Made by a program: the position numbers and the translations under genes. A DNA stretch of 49,275 nt from Pseudanabaena sp. UBA1465 (lineage in GTDB: Bacteria > Cyanobacteriota > Cyanobacteriia > Pseudanabaenales > Pseudanabaenaceae): the NCBI GenBank assembly GCA_002325645.1, contig DCSN01000229.1, positions 1-49,275 on the forward strand. The letters run 5' to 3'. Below the pieces are notes generated by a model that ran no database searches, was not told where the DNA came from, and worked only from the letters and a program-made list of their open reading frames with translations. Positions 31,971 to 41,412 of this stretch are shown in pieces. Within the stretch, counting starts at the first letter, position 1; the number at the start of each line of letters is the position of its first letter.

Positions 31971-32580
31971 ACTTAGAAGCAACAAGTTGCTCTTTGGGCT
32001 TTTCTAATAACTCAAGCGACTCTTCATCATCACCTTGAGCAAAATTTACCGCATCAGGCATAAGCTCACGACGGGCTAGCACGATCGCGCCAATCAGTGA
32101 AACCAATAGCAAAATTGATGCCAATTCAAAGGGTAGTAAATAATCGCTGAAAAAGTGCTGACCGATAACTACCATCGTTGAAGGGAGTTTGGCGATCGTC
32201 GGAGTAATTGCCCAGTTTGTCGAGGTTACAGTCACACCTAGCAATGCAAATAAACCGACGCATACAGCACCAGTAACAACACTGCGTAAAGCCCCATATT
32301 TGACATCTTGGTAATCTTGGCGCTTATTGACCAGCATGATCGCAAATAGGATCAAAATATTTACCGCACCGACATAAATCAAAACCTGCGCCGCCGCTAC
32401 AAAATCAGCATTGAGCAACAAGTATAGCCCCGCCACACTGATAAAAGTTGCACCGAGCAAAAATGCCGCGTAAACGATATTTTGTAACAGCACCACACCC
32501 ATCGCCGAAGCGACTAACATCGCTGTTAAGACAACTAGAGATACGGTTTGTGAACCATCGCCTAAGCCAATATTGTTCAT
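31969..32580 (-). CDS. ndhG: NDH-1 subunit NdhG (NuoJ)
   Basis: 203 residues. Five membrane helices are visible; VVLLQNIVYAAFLLGATFISVAGLYLLLNADFVAAAQVLIYVGAVNILILFAIMLVNKR is the conserved core of NuoJ. The C-terminal tail is acidic. It is part of the proton-pumping membrane arm of NDH-1. It lies 68 bases after ndhI, and a hairpin fills that gap. Confidence 0.95.
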   Translation of the reverse strand: MNNIGLGDGSQTVSLVVLTAMLVASAMGVVLLQNIVYAAFLLGATFISVAGLYLLLNADFVAAAQVLIYVGAVNILILFAIMLVNKRQDYQDVKYGALRSVVTGAVCVGLFALLGVTVTSTNWAITPTIAKLPSTMVVIGQHFFSDYLLPFELASILLLVSLIGAIVLARRELMPDAVNFAQGDDEESLELLEKPKEQLVASK

Positions 32581-32611
32581 TCTAAATTTCCTTTATTAGT
32601 CCTAATCTTAA

Positions 32612-32650
32612 AATCAAATAAAACGATGCGAAGCATCGTTTTATTTGATT
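32612..32650. repeat. 18-bp hairpin with GAA loop between ndhI and ndhG
   Basis: AATCAAATAAAACGATGC and its complement enclose GAA, giving GATGCGAAGCATC at the tip. The arm overlaps the ndhI stop codon. It lies inside the operon. Confidence 0.8.
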
Positions 32651-33239
32651 ATTTTTGCTCCGAAGCTGCTTCAGCAATTTCTTCAGGGCGAAGACCCGCA
32701 CGTTTTGCCGTATGCGGCACTTCATGTCCTTCGATTACACCCTTAGGCAAGTAAGCCAACTCACGAATCGGTGTTACAAAAGGATCTTCCGTAACTTTAG
32801 TGGGCATCCGTCCGAGGGCGACGCTATCAAAGTTCAACTCATGGCGATCGAAGGTGGACAGATCGTATTCTTCCGTCATCGATAGGGCATTAGTAGGGCA
32901 GTATTCCACACAGTTACCGCAAAAAATACATACGCCGAAGTCGATGCTGTAGCTCTTGAGTTCCTTTTTCTTGATCTCTGTGTTGAAGGTCCAATCCACC
33001 ACAGGCAGATTAATTGGACATACGCGCACACAAACTTCACAGGAAATACACTTATCAAACTCAAAGTGAATCCTTCCACGGAAACGCTCAGAGGGGATCA
33101 GTTTTTCATAGGGATACTGCACCGTAATCGGACGGCGGCGCATATGGTCAAAGGTGACTGACATACCCTGTCCAATATATTTCGCTGCTTGGACTACATC
33201 TTTGGTGTACTCACCAACTTTACTAAGAAATTTCAGCAT
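32649..33239 (-). CDS. ndhI: NDH-1 subunit NdhI (NuoI), 2x[4Fe-4S]
   Basis: 196 residues. Two ferredoxin-type clusters are bound by [16 protein letters not shown] and [16 protein letters not shown] (about residues 64-112). The N-terminal part [40 protein letters not shown] is typical of cyanobacterial NdhI, as is the long C-terminal tail ([15 protein letters not shown]). It passes electrons within the peripheral arm towards plastoquinone. It lies 65 bases after ndhA. Confidence 0.96.
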   Translation of the reverse strand: MLKFLSKVGEYTKDVVQAAKYIGQGMSVTFDHMRRRPITVQYPYEKLIPSERFRGRIHFEFDKCISCEVCVRVCPINLPVVDWTFNTEIKKKELKSYSIDFGVCIFCGNCVEYCPTNALSMTEEYDLSTFDRHELNFDSVALGRMPTKVTEDPFVTPIRELAYLPKGVIEGHEVPHTAKRAGLRPEEIAEAASEQK

Positions 33240-33265
33240 TTTAGTAATTAATAAATGGGTTTATT

Positions 33266-33298
33266 TGTAAAAAAGTGCGAGAAATGCACTTTTTTACA
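33266..33298. repeat. 13-bp hairpin between ndhA and ndhI
   Basis: TGTAAAAAAGTGC and its complement enclose GAGAAAT. It is in the operon, directly after ndhA. Confidence 0.65.
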
Positions 33299-33304
33299 GA
33301 GTTT

Positions 33305-34423
33305 CTATCCGCCAAACGCAAAGGGGAAAGCCAATTTCAAAGCTGCGGTGATCAATAGATTAGCCAATCCGATGGGCAGTAAAAATTTCCAGCCAAGATC
33401 GAGTAATTGATCGATCCGTACGCGGGGAACCGTCCAACGCAACAGAATCGCAAAGAAGATGAAGGCATAGGTTTTAACTAGGGTTGCAGTTAAACCAATG
33501 AAAGCTGCTAAAACTTGCCACCAAGCAGTATTTGCTTGAATCCCTAGCGCATCGCTAATTTTGTCAATGGGGAAAGGCAACTCCCAACCACCAAGATATA
33601 AAATCGATGCAAGCAAGCCAGCTAGTAGTAAGTTGGCATAAGAACCACCGTAGAAAAAGGCAAATCTGATCCCTGAATATTCAGTCTGATAACCAGCAAC
33701 CAGTTCTTCTTCGGCTTCGGGTAAGTCAAAGGGTAAGCGCTCACATTCAGCCAAAGCCGCAATGATGAAAATCACAAAGCCAATTGGCTGCCGCCAAATA
33801 TTCCAAGAGAGAATGCCATACTCAGCTTGCTGATTGACAATATCAATGGTGCTGAGTCCATTGGTCATCAGTGCGATCGCCAATACCGCCAGTGCCAGAG
33901 GAATTTCGTAACTAATTGACTGTGCAGCAGCACGCAAACCACCGAGCAGCGAGTATTTATTGTTAGAAGAGTAACCTGCCATCAGCAAACCAATCGGGGC
34001 AACGCTAGAAATAGCGATGATAAAAAATACACCTGTACCAATGTCCGAAATGATCAAATTCTGACCAAAGGGGATCACTAAATAGCAGAGGAAAACAGAT
34101 GTAAATACTAGAGCTGGACCGATCGTGTAGAGCAAAGGATCGGCTTTGGCAGGGATCGTGCCTTGCTTGATTAACAGTTTGCCCACGTCCGCGAGGGGAA
34201 TCAGTAACCCAAAAGGTCCTGCATATTCAGGACCAATCCGTTGTTGGGCGGCGGCGGAGATTTTGCGCTCTAGCCATGTGCAGACCAGTGCGCCCACAGT
34301 TACGCCCAAAATCATCACTGCCATGGGCAGTACCATCCAAATTAATTTGGCAACATCCGTCGGCAGCCCAAGCCCCGACAGGATTTCGATTAAAGATTTT
34401 TGTAAATCAATTCCACCGTACAT
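33305..34423 (-). CDS. ndhA: NDH-1 subunit NdhA (NuoH)
   Basis: 372 residues, multi-spanning. [40 protein letters not shown] is the conserved quinone-site loop. The further loop [29 protein letters not shown] is also diagnostic. The C-terminal [31 protein letters not shown] ends the protein. It links the peripheral arm to the membrane arm and helps to form the plastoquinone chamber. It begins in overlap with the ndhH stop (position 34423). Confidence 0.97.
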   Translation of the reverse strand: MYGGIDLQKSLIEILSGLGLPTDVAKLIWMVLPMAVMILGVTVGALVCTWLERKISAAAQQRIGPEYAGPFGLLIPLADVGKLLIKQGTIPAKADPLLYTIGPALVFTSVFLCYLVIPFGQNLIISDIGTGVFFIIAISSVAPIGLLMAGYSSNNKYSLLGGLRAAAQSISYEIPLALAVLAIALMTNGLSTIDIVNQQAEYGILSWNIWRQPIGFVIFIIAALAECERLPFDLPEAEEELVAGYQTEYSGIRFAFFYGGSYANLLLAGLLASILYLGGWELPFPIDKISDALGIQANTAWWQVLAAFIGLTATLVKTYAFIFFAILLRWTVPRVRIDQLLDLGWKFLLPIGLANLLITAALKLAFPFAFGG

Positions 34424-35604
34424 TAGCGATCGACCTCACCCATAATAATGTCCACACTGCCAAGGATTGCCATGATGTCGGCAAGCTTCATGCCGCGCAC
34501 CAGTTCAGGCAAAATCTGTAAATTGATAAATCCTGGTGGACGAATCTTGAAACGCCAAGGAAAGACGCTATCTTCACCAATAATATAGACACCTAGTTCA
34601 CCTTTAGGCGCTTCGACCCGCACATAATGTTCGCCAGCCGCCACCTTGAAAGTGGGCGATGGCTTTTTACTAATAAACTGATAGTCCATCGAGTTCCATT
34701 CGCTCTTCGGTCCCGCCAGAACGCGCTGTGCTTCAAGGTTTTCGTAAGATCCTCCAGGAATTTGTTTGAGGCATTGCAGGATCATTTTGGCGGATTCGCG
34801 CATTTCTCTGACCCGCACCAGATAACGGGCAAGGCAGTCGCCGCCGTTGTCCCACTGCACATCCCAGTCGAGTTCATCGTAAAGCTCGTAATGATCAACT
34901 TTGCGTAAATCAAGTTTTACGCCTGAGCCACGCAGCATTGGACCAGATAAGCCCCAATTGATTGCTTCATCACGGGTAATTGTGCCTAAACCTTCTACAC
35001 GCTTGCGAAAGATCGGATTATTTGTAATTAATTTTTCGTATTCGTCAATCACAGGGGTGAAGTAATTGCAAAAATCTTCACATTTTTCGATCCAGCCGTA
35101 GGGTAGATCGGCGGCAACGCCCCCGATGCGGAAATAGTTGTGCATCATCCGCATCCCTGTTGCAGCTTCAAACAGGTCATAGATCATTTCCCGTTCGCGG
35201 AAAACGTAGAAAAATGGTGTTTGTGCGCCGATGTCTGCGACGAATGTGCCGAGCCAAAGTAGGTGAGAGGCGATGCGGCTAAGTTCTAACATGATCATGC
35301 GAATGTAGCTGGCGCGTCTCGGCACTGGCACATTGGCTAGCTTTTCGGGGGCATTGACAGTGATTGCCTCGGTGAACATGGTCGCGAGGTAATCCCATCG
35401 GGTCACATAGGGCAAATATTGGATAATCGTGCGATTTTCAGCGATTTTTTCCATGGAGCGATGCAAGTAACCTAAAACAGGTTCACAATCGACTACATTT
35501 TCGCCGTCTAGTGTGACGATAAGTCTGAGAACGCCGTGCATGGATGGGTGGTGAGGTCCCATATTTATGACCATGCGTTCGGCTTTGGTTTCAATCATCA
35601 CCAT
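34423..35604 (-). CDS. ndhH: NDH-1 subunit NdhH (NuoD, 49 kDa type)
   Basis: 393 residues. [66 protein letters not shown] is diagnostic, with the quinone-site His in [31 protein letters not shown] and the end [20 protein letters not shown] are also standard. It is a peripheral-arm subunit at the plastoquinone site. It is the first gene in the cluster ndhH-A-I-G-E, and its stop overlaps ndhA by one base. The order matches the plastid cluster; in several model cyanobacteria ndhH is elsewhere. Confidence 0.97.
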   Translation of the reverse strand: MVMIETKAERMVINMGPHHPSMHGVLRLIVTLDGENVVDCEPVLGYLHRSMEKIAENRTIIQYLPYVTRWDYLATMFTEAITVNAPEKLANVPVPRRASYIRMIMLELSRIASHLLWLGTFVADIGAQTPFFYVFREREMIYDLFEAATGMRMMHNYFRIGGVAADLPYGWIEKCEDFCNYFTPVIDEYEKLITNNPIFRKRVEGLGTITRDEAINWGLSGPMLRGSGVKLDLRKVDHYELYDELDWDVQWDNGGDCLARYLVRVREMRESAKMILQCLKQIPGGSYENLEAQRVLAGPKSEWNSMDYQFISKKPSPTFKVAAGEHYVRVEAPKGELGVYIIGEDSVFPWRFKIRPPGFINLQILPELVRGMKLADIMAILGSVDIIMGEVDR

Positions 35605-35667
35605 GATTTGCGATCGCCTCTTTACTCTGTAAACTGTTGCTCTGGCTAGGGGTGCTAGTTTTGGTTA

Positions 35668-35704
35668 GCGAGTATGTGCTGTGCAAAGCACAACACATAC
35701 TCGC
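35668..35704. repeat. 17-bp hairpin with AAA loop upstream of ndhH
   Basis: GCGAGTATGTGCTGTGC pairs with its near-complement (one mismatch) around AAA. It is 64 bases upstream of the ndhH start, so it may be in the leader of the ndh transcript. The rest of the gap 35605-35949 has no gene; a second hairpin lies at 35913. Confidence 0.7.
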
Positions 35705-35912
35705 TCTTCGGTTGTTATTTTAAGTCACTGTTAGAGCGATCGCTCTAACAAATGACTCTATTGGTTATGTTATTTAAGTAGATATACCTTGATACTTCTC
35801 AGTATATCGTCATGTTGGGGTAGGAATATCTGTTAAGCGGTGGTCAAGTGGTGCAAATTTTTCCAGTCTATCGAGCTTCACCAATGTTAAAACCCTATCC
35901 TCGTCCTTACGG

Positions 35913-35953
35913 CTAAAACAGAGAATGGCACAAAGTGCCATTCTCTGTTTTAG
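35913..35953. terminator. 19-bp hairpin with AAA loop after the glycosyltransferase
   Basis: CTAAAACAGAGAATGGCAC and its complement enclose AAA. The arm overlaps the stop of the minus-strand glycosyltransferase (35950). A short T run is present on the minus strand. Confidence 0.75.
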
Positions 35954-37086
35954 CGAGTTCTTAATACAGGTTTACCTGTATTAAGAACTTGTTCCACGAT
36001 ATCTGCTGCTAATTTTACACCACCAGACTTTTGCATAGCAGCTTGCATCTTTTGAGCATTATCTCGATATTTCGATCGCGTTAATACCGTTTGCACAGCT
36101 TTCCGCAATTTGGGAACGGTTGCTTTTTTGACAGGAATAACTACCCCTGTCTCTGTCCAAGCAATTCTCGCGCCTACGCCCGGTTGATCATTGGCGATCG
36201 GAATCGCCACCATTGGCACTCCACAACTTAAAGATTCCAATGCAGTATTTAGCCCTGCATGGGTAATGGTAAGTTGTGCTTTTTGTAAGAGGTCTAACTG
36301 GGGAGCATATTTAACCACGATGGGATCGCCTGCAAAGGCTGGTAGATTATTGGGATCAGCCGAACCTCCTAAGGAAATGATCAATTGAGCGCCCAAATCT
36401 TGGCAAGCCTCGGCAATTTGATTAAAAATGCTGAGCAATCGATTTTGAATAGTTCCCATAGAAGCATAGATCAAAGGCTTGCCATTCAGTTTTTCGTAGG
36501 GAAAATCGACATTGGCGCGACTTAAATTGCTATGAAAAGAACCTACAAAATGGAAGCAATCTGGTAATTCTTGTCGAAGAAATTCAAACTCCCCAGGTTG
36601 ACGGCAAATTTGGGCAAGTTTAGAATTTGCATTGTTAGACTGGCTAAAAGGTGGCAAATTCAACGACTGTCGATGGGAGTTAATCGTCTCTAGAAGAGGT
36701 TTTACCAAACGATCTAGAAGTTTGTAACCAAGTTTGTTCCGAAGTTTTGCCCAAGGTGCTGTCGAATAATTCCAGCCGAAGCTCAATGGAGGAAGTGCCT
36801 CCTCACGATTTGTCATCAAAGCACTAGTAATAGTGATATAGGGAATTCCTAAATATTCCGCAACACTAGAAGCACCAAAGGAGGCTTGATCGATTAGCAA
36901 TAAATCAACTTTGGCATCACGAACTACTTCTAGTCCTTCAGTCATGACTGCGATTATGTTTTGCTGAAATAGCTCAATGGAGTATTTTAAGGCAGCAGAG
37001 CCACTTAATTCTCCGAGCTTAACTAGACGAGTTGGGTTAAAGCCAAGCGGATTAGATTTTTCAGCATAGGCTGTGACGACTCCCAT
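35950..37086 (-). CDS. N-terminally truncated UDP-glycosyltransferase (GT1/MGT type)
   Basis: 378 residues. The C-terminal nucleotide-sugar domain is clear: PLIYASMGTIQN, VVKYAPQLDLLQKAQLTITHAGLNTALESLSCGVPMVAIPIANDQPGVGARI, with the GT1 signature. The middle part (VDLLLIDQASFGASSVAEYLGIPYITITSALMTNREEALPP) matches cyanobacterial GT1 proteins. The first 50 or so residues of relatives, with the GHxxP opening motif, are missing: the ATG and first codons come from the IS-like end at about 37075-37090. Without the first strand the enzyme is probably inactive. Original substrate could be a carotenoid or other lipid alcohol (inference). Confidence 0.75.
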   Translation of the reverse strand: MGVVTAYAEKSNPLGFNPTRLVKLGELSGSAALKYSIELFQQNIIAVMTEGLEVVRDAKVDLLLIDQASFGASSVAEYLGIPYITITSALMTNREEALPPLSFGWNYSTAPWAKLRNKLGYKLLDRLVKPLLETINSHRQSLNLPPFSQSNNANSKLAQICRQPGEFEFLRQELPDCFHFVGSFHSNLSRANVDFPYEKLNGKPLIYASMGTIQNRLLSIFNQIAEACQDLGAQLIISLGGSADPNNLPAFAGDPIVVKYAPQLDLLQKAQLTITHAGLNTALESLSCGVPMVAIPIANDQPGVGARIAWTETGVVIPVKKATVPKLRKAVQTVLTRSKYRDNAQKMQAAMQKSGGVKLAADIVEQVLNTGKPVLRTR

Positions 37087-37510
37087 CCCTAACTCGCGGA
37101 CGAGTATAGGGTGGGCTTCTCAGCTAATCCTGCTATTGCATCGGAAGCACACTGAGCTTTGTAACGACATCGAGCGCCCCTCGACACCGAGAAAGTTAGA
37201 CTTTCCAAGCTTGGTTTCTCCAATGGAGAAAAGCTTTTTATCCTTTATTCCTTGAAAATTTTACATACAGGAGGCAGTTACAAATTAATGTTAAACTCCC
37301 CTGTAAAGCGCCATATTTTCAGTTGTCAAGGTTCATGATCAACCAGCACTTTCAGCCTTGTTGATTGCATAATTATAACTGAAATGTTGGGTTCGTTCAA
37401 GATAATTGTCCATCGGCGGGGCATTGAACCCCTTGATGGACGCGCTTTCATCCCGTCACTCATCCTTGTAAACGGATAGAGTGCGGGGCTTTCGCTTGTG
37501 AGCTAAATTT
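37075..37510 (-). mobile_element. Gutted IS200/IS605-type element
   Basis: On the minus strand the right part has a frame ending GLAEKPTLYSSAS, stop (about 37100-37200), followed by a sub-terminal hairpin CCCACCCTATACTCG with CGAGTTAGGGATGGG (37081-37115) and AGTCGTCAC, like cyanobacterial IS605/tnpB right ends. The far end (37440-37505) has a second hairpin, CCCGTCACTCATCC with GGATAGAGTGCGGGG, then CTTTCGCTTGTGAG. Between them is a promoter-like TTATAATTATG but no transposase. I read this as both ends with the centre deleted. It has removed the 5' end of the glycosyltransferase gene. Exact ends are uncertain. Confidence 0.55.
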
Positions 37511-37559
37511 TCAACTGACGATAGAAAAGCGATCGCGGTGTAAACCATTTTCTATCTCC

Positions 37560-37600
37560 AAAACAGCAAAAGCCTTGCAATGCGAGGCTTTTGCTGTTTT
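37560..37600. terminator. 16-bp hairpin after the IS-like region
   Basis: AAAACAGCAAAAGCCT and AGGCTTTTGCTGTTTT pair around TGCAATGCG. It lies between the IS remnant and the end of the sir gene. Confidence 0.75.
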
Positions 37601-37610
37601 GATAAGGGTC

Positions 37611-37653
37611 CTAAAAACTGTGGCGCACGCGCCGCGTGCACCACAGTTTTTAG
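37611..37653. terminator. Hairpin after sir, GC-rich tip
   Basis: CTAAAAACTGTGG pairs with CCACAGTTTTTAG, and the inner GCACGC pairs with GCGTGC. It is 20 bases downstream of the sir stop on the minus strand and probably ends that transcript. Confidence 0.75.
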
Positions 37654-37672
37654 CTCTGGTTTTTATAGAGTT

Positions 37673-39604
37673 CTAACCTAAATATTTCTCTAAAGCTGCC
37701 TCAACAATATCCTTCATCGAAGCACCCTGCACCTCCACAGCATTTTTCAATAATTCATAGGATTTTCCTGAAAGGGTGACACGATGGCGAATATCTTTGC
37801 GTTTACCTTTGCTTCCATCAACTTCAGGCACATATTCAGTTACATAGGCTTCCGCGAACTGACGTAAATCCTCAATGCCTTTGCGATCGCAAAAATCACC
37901 AAACCCTTCACCCTCCACGCGTTCATTTTTGAAGTAAACAAACAAAGGCTCTAGACCTTTCTCCAAATTGTTAATGTGCAAGCGTTGGACATAGGGCTGA
38001 GCCAAACGGGTTGAGTCAAAATTACCGCCTAGCCAAATTTGGTATTCATCAACAGCGCTACCGACAAAGGCAAGTTCGGCCATGTAGGGACGGGCGCAAC
38101 CGTTGGGGCAACCTGTCATGCGGGTGACAAAGGTTTCATTGTCTAAGCCCAAATACACTAATAATTTGCGAATTCTGGCTAACACATTGGGTAAAGCACG
38201 CTCTGCTTCGGCGATCGCCAAGCCACAGGTAGGGAAAGCAGGACAAGCCATCGAATAACGCACAAGGCTATCAATTTTGTCTGGAGCTAATACACCACAG
38301 CGATCGAGGATTTTTTGAATTTCTTCCTTTTCGTCAGCAGCAATTTCCGTAATCAGCAAATTATGATTCGGAGTCAAAACAAAATCATGATGAAACTTTT
38401 CGCTAATTTCACGCAAAGCCGTCTTCAGTTGCAAATCTTGGCGATCGCTAACCCGACCATTTTCGATTGAGACTCCGACAAAATATTTACCATCGCCCTG
38501 CTCATGCCAACCAAGATAATCCTGATATTTGAAAGCTGGCAACTCCCGCGCATCGGCAAGTTTTTCAGGATAATATTCCGATAAAACTTGCTTAAACTTG
38601 TCTACGCCCCACTCATGCAAAATATGCTTAAAGCGGGAATGACGACGATTGTGGCGATCGCCATAGTCCCGTTGCACCGACACGATCGCTTTAATCACAT
38701 CGTAAATCTTGGCAACAGGCACAAAGCCAATGCTGTCAGCAATTCGTACAATCGTCGCATCATTATTATGGGCGCGACCCAAACCACCACCAACATAAAG
38801 GTTAAAGCCCTCTAACTCATGCGCCGCATTGATAATGACCACCAACGCCAAATCGTTAGTATATAGATCTACGGAATTATCACCAGCAACCGCGATCGCA
38901 ATTTTGAACTTGCGCGGCAAATACTGGAGACCATAAATTGGCTCCACATCACTAATATTGGTTTTGGCAGTTCCCGCACCTTGACGCTTTCTTGCCTCAG
39001 TTACCTCTGGTGCTTCCGTTGCCGTAACAGCAACTTCACCATCAAGCCAAATATCATAATAAGCCCCTGCTTGGGGCGCTAATAGATCCGCGATTTTAAC
39101 CGCATATTCACGCGCATATTCATATTCAGGCTTATTTTTAAAGGTCGCCGCAGGAGCCATCACATTACGGTTAATGTCACCACAAGCGCCCACCGTCGAT
39201 CCCAAGTTTTTGGTGATATCTGCGATCACCGTTTTGAGATTTTCCTTGAGAATCCCATGAATTTGAAAGCCCTGTCTCGTAGTCGCCCGTAAAGTGTGAT
39301 TGCCATACTTATCACAGAGTCGATCCAAAGCCAAATACAACTGCCAAGGAATTACCCCACCGGGGCTACGAGTCCTCAACATCATGCTGTACTGTGCATC
39401 TTGACCCTTTTCCTTAGACTTTTCTAAATCCCGATCTTTTTGCTGATAGGAACCATGAAATTTGAGAATCTGTATTCCATCCTGACTAAAAAATGGATTG
39501 CCATCATTTAGCTCTATATCGATAGGTCCGCGTAAAAAATTGCTTTTTTGTTTGAGGACCTCAACTTTTGATACTTTTGTCGCATTAATCAAAGTATTTG
39601 TCAT
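37673..39604 (-). CDS. sir: Ferredoxin-sulfite reductase
   Basis: 643 residues, normal for cyanobacterial and plant Sir. Two sulfite/nitrite half-domains are present. The siroheme-[4Fe-4S] cysteines are in CPAFPTCGLAIAEAERALP and TGCPNGCARPYMAELAFVG (about residues 452-501). The N-terminal part has TRQGFQIHGI and GDINRNVMAPAA. The substrate-pocket residues Arg and Lys of sulfite reductases are consistent (LRATTRQGFQ). It reduces sulfite to sulfide with six ferredoxin electrons in the cytoplasm for cysteine synthesis. A C-terminal extension (VTLSGKSYELLKNAVEVQGASMKDIVEAALEKYL) looks like a ribbon-helix-helix-type tail, which is known in some cyanobacterial Sir proteins. Confidence 0.96.
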   Translation of the reverse strand: MTNTLINATKVSKVEVLKQKSNFLRGPIDIELNDGNPFFSQDGIQILKFHGSYQQKDRDLEKSKEKGQDAQYSMMLRTRSPGGVIPWQLYLALDRLCDKYGNHTLRATTRQGFQIHGILKENLKTVIADITKNLGSTVGACGDINRNVMAPAATFKNKPEYEYAREYAVKIADLLAPQAGAYYDIWLDGEVAVTATEAPEVTEARKRQGAGTAKTNISDVEPIYGLQYLPRKFKIAIAVAGDNSVDLYTNDLALVVIINAAHELEGFNLYVGGGLGRAHNNDATIVRIADSIGFVPVAKIYDVIKAIVSVQRDYGDRHNRRHSRFKHILHEWGVDKFKQVLSEYYPEKLADARELPAFKYQDYLGWHEQGDGKYFVGVSIENGRVSDRQDLQLKTALREISEKFHHDFVLTPNHNLLITEIAADEKEEIQKILDRCGVLAPDKIDSLVRYSMACPAFPTCGLAIAEAERALPNVLARIRKLLVYLGLDNETFVTRMTGCPNGCARPYMAELAFVGSAVDEYQIWLGGNFDSTRLAQPYVQRLHINNLEKGLEPLFVYFKNERVEGEGFGDFCDRKGIEDLRQFAEAYVTEYVPEVDGSKGKRKDIRHRVTLSGKSYELLKNAVEVQGASMKDIVEAALEKYLG

Positions 39605-39711
39605 GGTTCAACTATCGGGGTTGATAAATTATTAGTTCCTTTGCCCCACAATTATACCCCGATAATCCTATCGGAATTGGGATGAACTTTACAAAAAGCA
39701 ACCCAAATCTA

Positions 39712-39751
39712 AAAGATAAAGGCGATGACATTTGCCACCGCCTTTATCTTT
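39712..39751. terminator. 13-bp hairpin upstream of sir
   Basis: AAAGATAAAGGCG pairs with CGCCTTTATCTTT around GATGACATTTGCCAC. It lies between amt and sir, both on the minus strand, and probably ends amt transcripts. Confidence 0.7.
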
Positions 39752-39759
39752 AAATTCAA

Positions 39760-39806
39760 CGAATAATTAGCGACGTGCGACTTCGCCGTACATCTCTAAT
39801 TATTCG
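39760..39806. repeat. Hairpin overlapping the amt stop
   Basis: CGAATAATTAG pairs with CTAATTATTCG; the interior GACGTGCGACTTCGCCGTACATC is partly self-complementary. The arm overlaps the end of the amt coding region (39800). It resembles the structure at 6474-6515. Confidence 0.6.
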
Positions 39807-41302
39807 CTTTCCTTTCCAAAACCAGAATAGGCTTCCATGCCATGTTCAGAGATATCAAGTCCCTTGAACTCTTCTTCTGGCTCAACACGAATGCCACCTG
39901 TAATTAGGGAAATCACATACCAGCCAATAAAACTAAAGGCAACTGTAAAACCACCAACGGAGGCAACACCAATCAATTGAGCTAATAGTTGATCAAATCC
40001 ACCGCCAAAGAATAGTCCAGCTTTAGGACCAGCACCTGCTTGCAATATATAACCGCCGCCGATATCAGTATTTTGACCAACCGCAAACAAGCCAACTGCC
40101 AGAGTACCCCAAATACCGCAAACTAGGTGAACAGAAGTCGCACCTACAGGATCATCAATCTTGAGCTTGTCGAAGAAGCCAACTGCAAATACCACAATTG
40201 TGCCACCGATCGCCCCAATGATAAGCGCACTAGGTAAGGTAATCCAAGCGCAAGAAGCAGTAACCGAGACTAATCCCGCCAAGATCCCGTTAACAATCAT
40301 CGATAGGTCAGGCTTACCAAGATATAGCCAAGCCACGATCGTTGCGGCGATCCCACCTGCGGAAGCACCCATATTAGTGGTGAGAGCAATATGAGATATC
40401 AAACGACCATCAGCCGCCATCGTTGAACCAGGGTTAAAACCAAACCAACCTAACCATAGAATCAAGCAGCCTAAAGTTGCCAAACTCATACTATGACCAG
40501 GGATAGCGCGGTTTTTACCGTCTTCGCCATATCTACCAGCTCTCGATCCGAGGACGGCTGCACCGATCAGCGCACCCCAGCCACCAACTGAGTGGACAAC
40601 GGTTGAACCAGCAAAATCGAAAAAGCCAACTTTTGATAGCCAGCCGCCACCCCAAATCCAATGTCCTGTGATTGGATAGGAAACAGCGACTAGGATAAAG
40701 CTGAATAGCAAAAAGGCAAGAAACTTGATACGTTCAGCAACTGCACCTGAAACAATGGTTGCTGCGGTTGCGGCAAACACTAACTGGAACAAGAACTTAG
40801 CCTCTAGCGGTACGCCTGTCCAATTAAGTCCAGGAAAGTCACCCACATAATCAGCAAGGGTTTTAGGACTATTATCAGCACCACTTAGGAAAAATCCTTT
40901 CAAACCGATAAGGGTATTACCGCCGTCATCACCATACATAAAACCAAAACCGACCATCCAGTAAGCGATGGTGGCGATCGCAAATACGATTAAGTTTTTG
41001 GTAAGGATGTTAACCGTATTTTTGCGACGACAAAAGCCTGACTCAACCAGAGCGAAGCCAGCATTCATGAAAAATACTAGAAAAGCTGCAACAACTACCC
41101 AAAGAGTATCTAACCCAACTTTGAGAGCAGCAACATTCTCTTGAACTTTTTCAGGGGTTAGGGGTGCAGGAGTAGGAGCAGGAGTCTGAGCAGTGGCTGC
41201 ATACACCCAAAACACCCCGATAATTGCTGCTAAGGGGATACAAGCAGTCCAATTGACTGAACTCTTGATCCGCCTCTTTTGATTTGTTTTATAGACCAAC
41301 AC
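39800..41302 (-). CDS. amt: Ammonium transporter (Amt family)
   Basis: About 500 residues from a GTG at 41302, preferred because GAGGAGA lies eight bases upstream; the frame is open to an ATG at 41371, which has no such site. Signal-like segment ACIPLAAIIGVFWVYAATAQ is followed by a Pro/Ala linker and eleven helices: ALVESGFCRRKNTVNILTKN, GGWLSKVGFFDFAGSTVVHSVGGWGALIGA (first pore His region), WLGWFGFNPGSTMA, GDPVG-like DDPVGATSVHLVCGIWG (second pore His). It imports ammonium. The C-terminal tail EPEEEFKGLDISEHGMEAYSGFGK is the typical regulatory tail for PII (GlnK/GlnB) control. A likely NtcA box lies upstream. Confidence 0.95.
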   Translation of the reverse strand: MLVYKTNQKRRIKSSVNWTACIPLAAIIGVFWVYAATAQTPAPTPAPLTPEKVQENVAALKVGLDTLWVVVAAFLVFFMNAGFALVESGFCRRKNTVNILTKNLIVFAIATIAYWMVGFGFMYGDDGGNTLIGLKGFFLSGADNSPKTLADYVGDFPGLNWTGVPLEAKFLFQLVFAATAATIVSGAVAERIKFLAFLLFSFILVAVSYPITGHWIWGGGWLSKVGFFDFAGSTVVHSVGGWGALIGAAVLGSRAGRYGEDGKNRAIPGHSMSLATLGCLILWLGWFGFNPGSTMAADGRLISHIALTTNMGASAGGIAATIVAWLYLGKPDLSMIVNGILAGLVSVTASCAWITLPSALIIGAIGGTIVVFAVGFFDKLKIDDPVGATSVHLVCGIWGTLAVGLFAVGQNTDIGGGYILQAGAGPKAGLFFGGGFDQLLAQLIGVASVGGFTVAFSFIGWYVISLITGGIRVEPEEEFKGLDISEHGMEAYSGFGKESE

Positions 41303-41398
41303 CTTAAAATTCTCCTCAGCGAAGTAATATACCGATGCAAACAAAAAGATGCAAAGATTAATTACTTTCATAACAACAGATTAGAGTATGCACGCTTT

Positions 41399-41412
41399 GT
41401 ATAAAAGTATAC
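41399..41412 (-). promoter_or_regulatory. NtcA-like box upstream of amt
   Basis: GTATAAAAGTATAC fits GTA-N8-TAC on both strands. It is 97 bases upstream of the amt GTG. The nearest minus-10-like element on the minus strand (TAATCT) lies 15 bases after the box rather than 22, so the fit to a class II site is incomplete. Confidence 0.45.

Noticed and set aside
37073..37255. 60-residue plus-strand frame over the IS-like region
   Set aside because: No recognisable protein; the region is better explained as the gutted IS element on the other strand.
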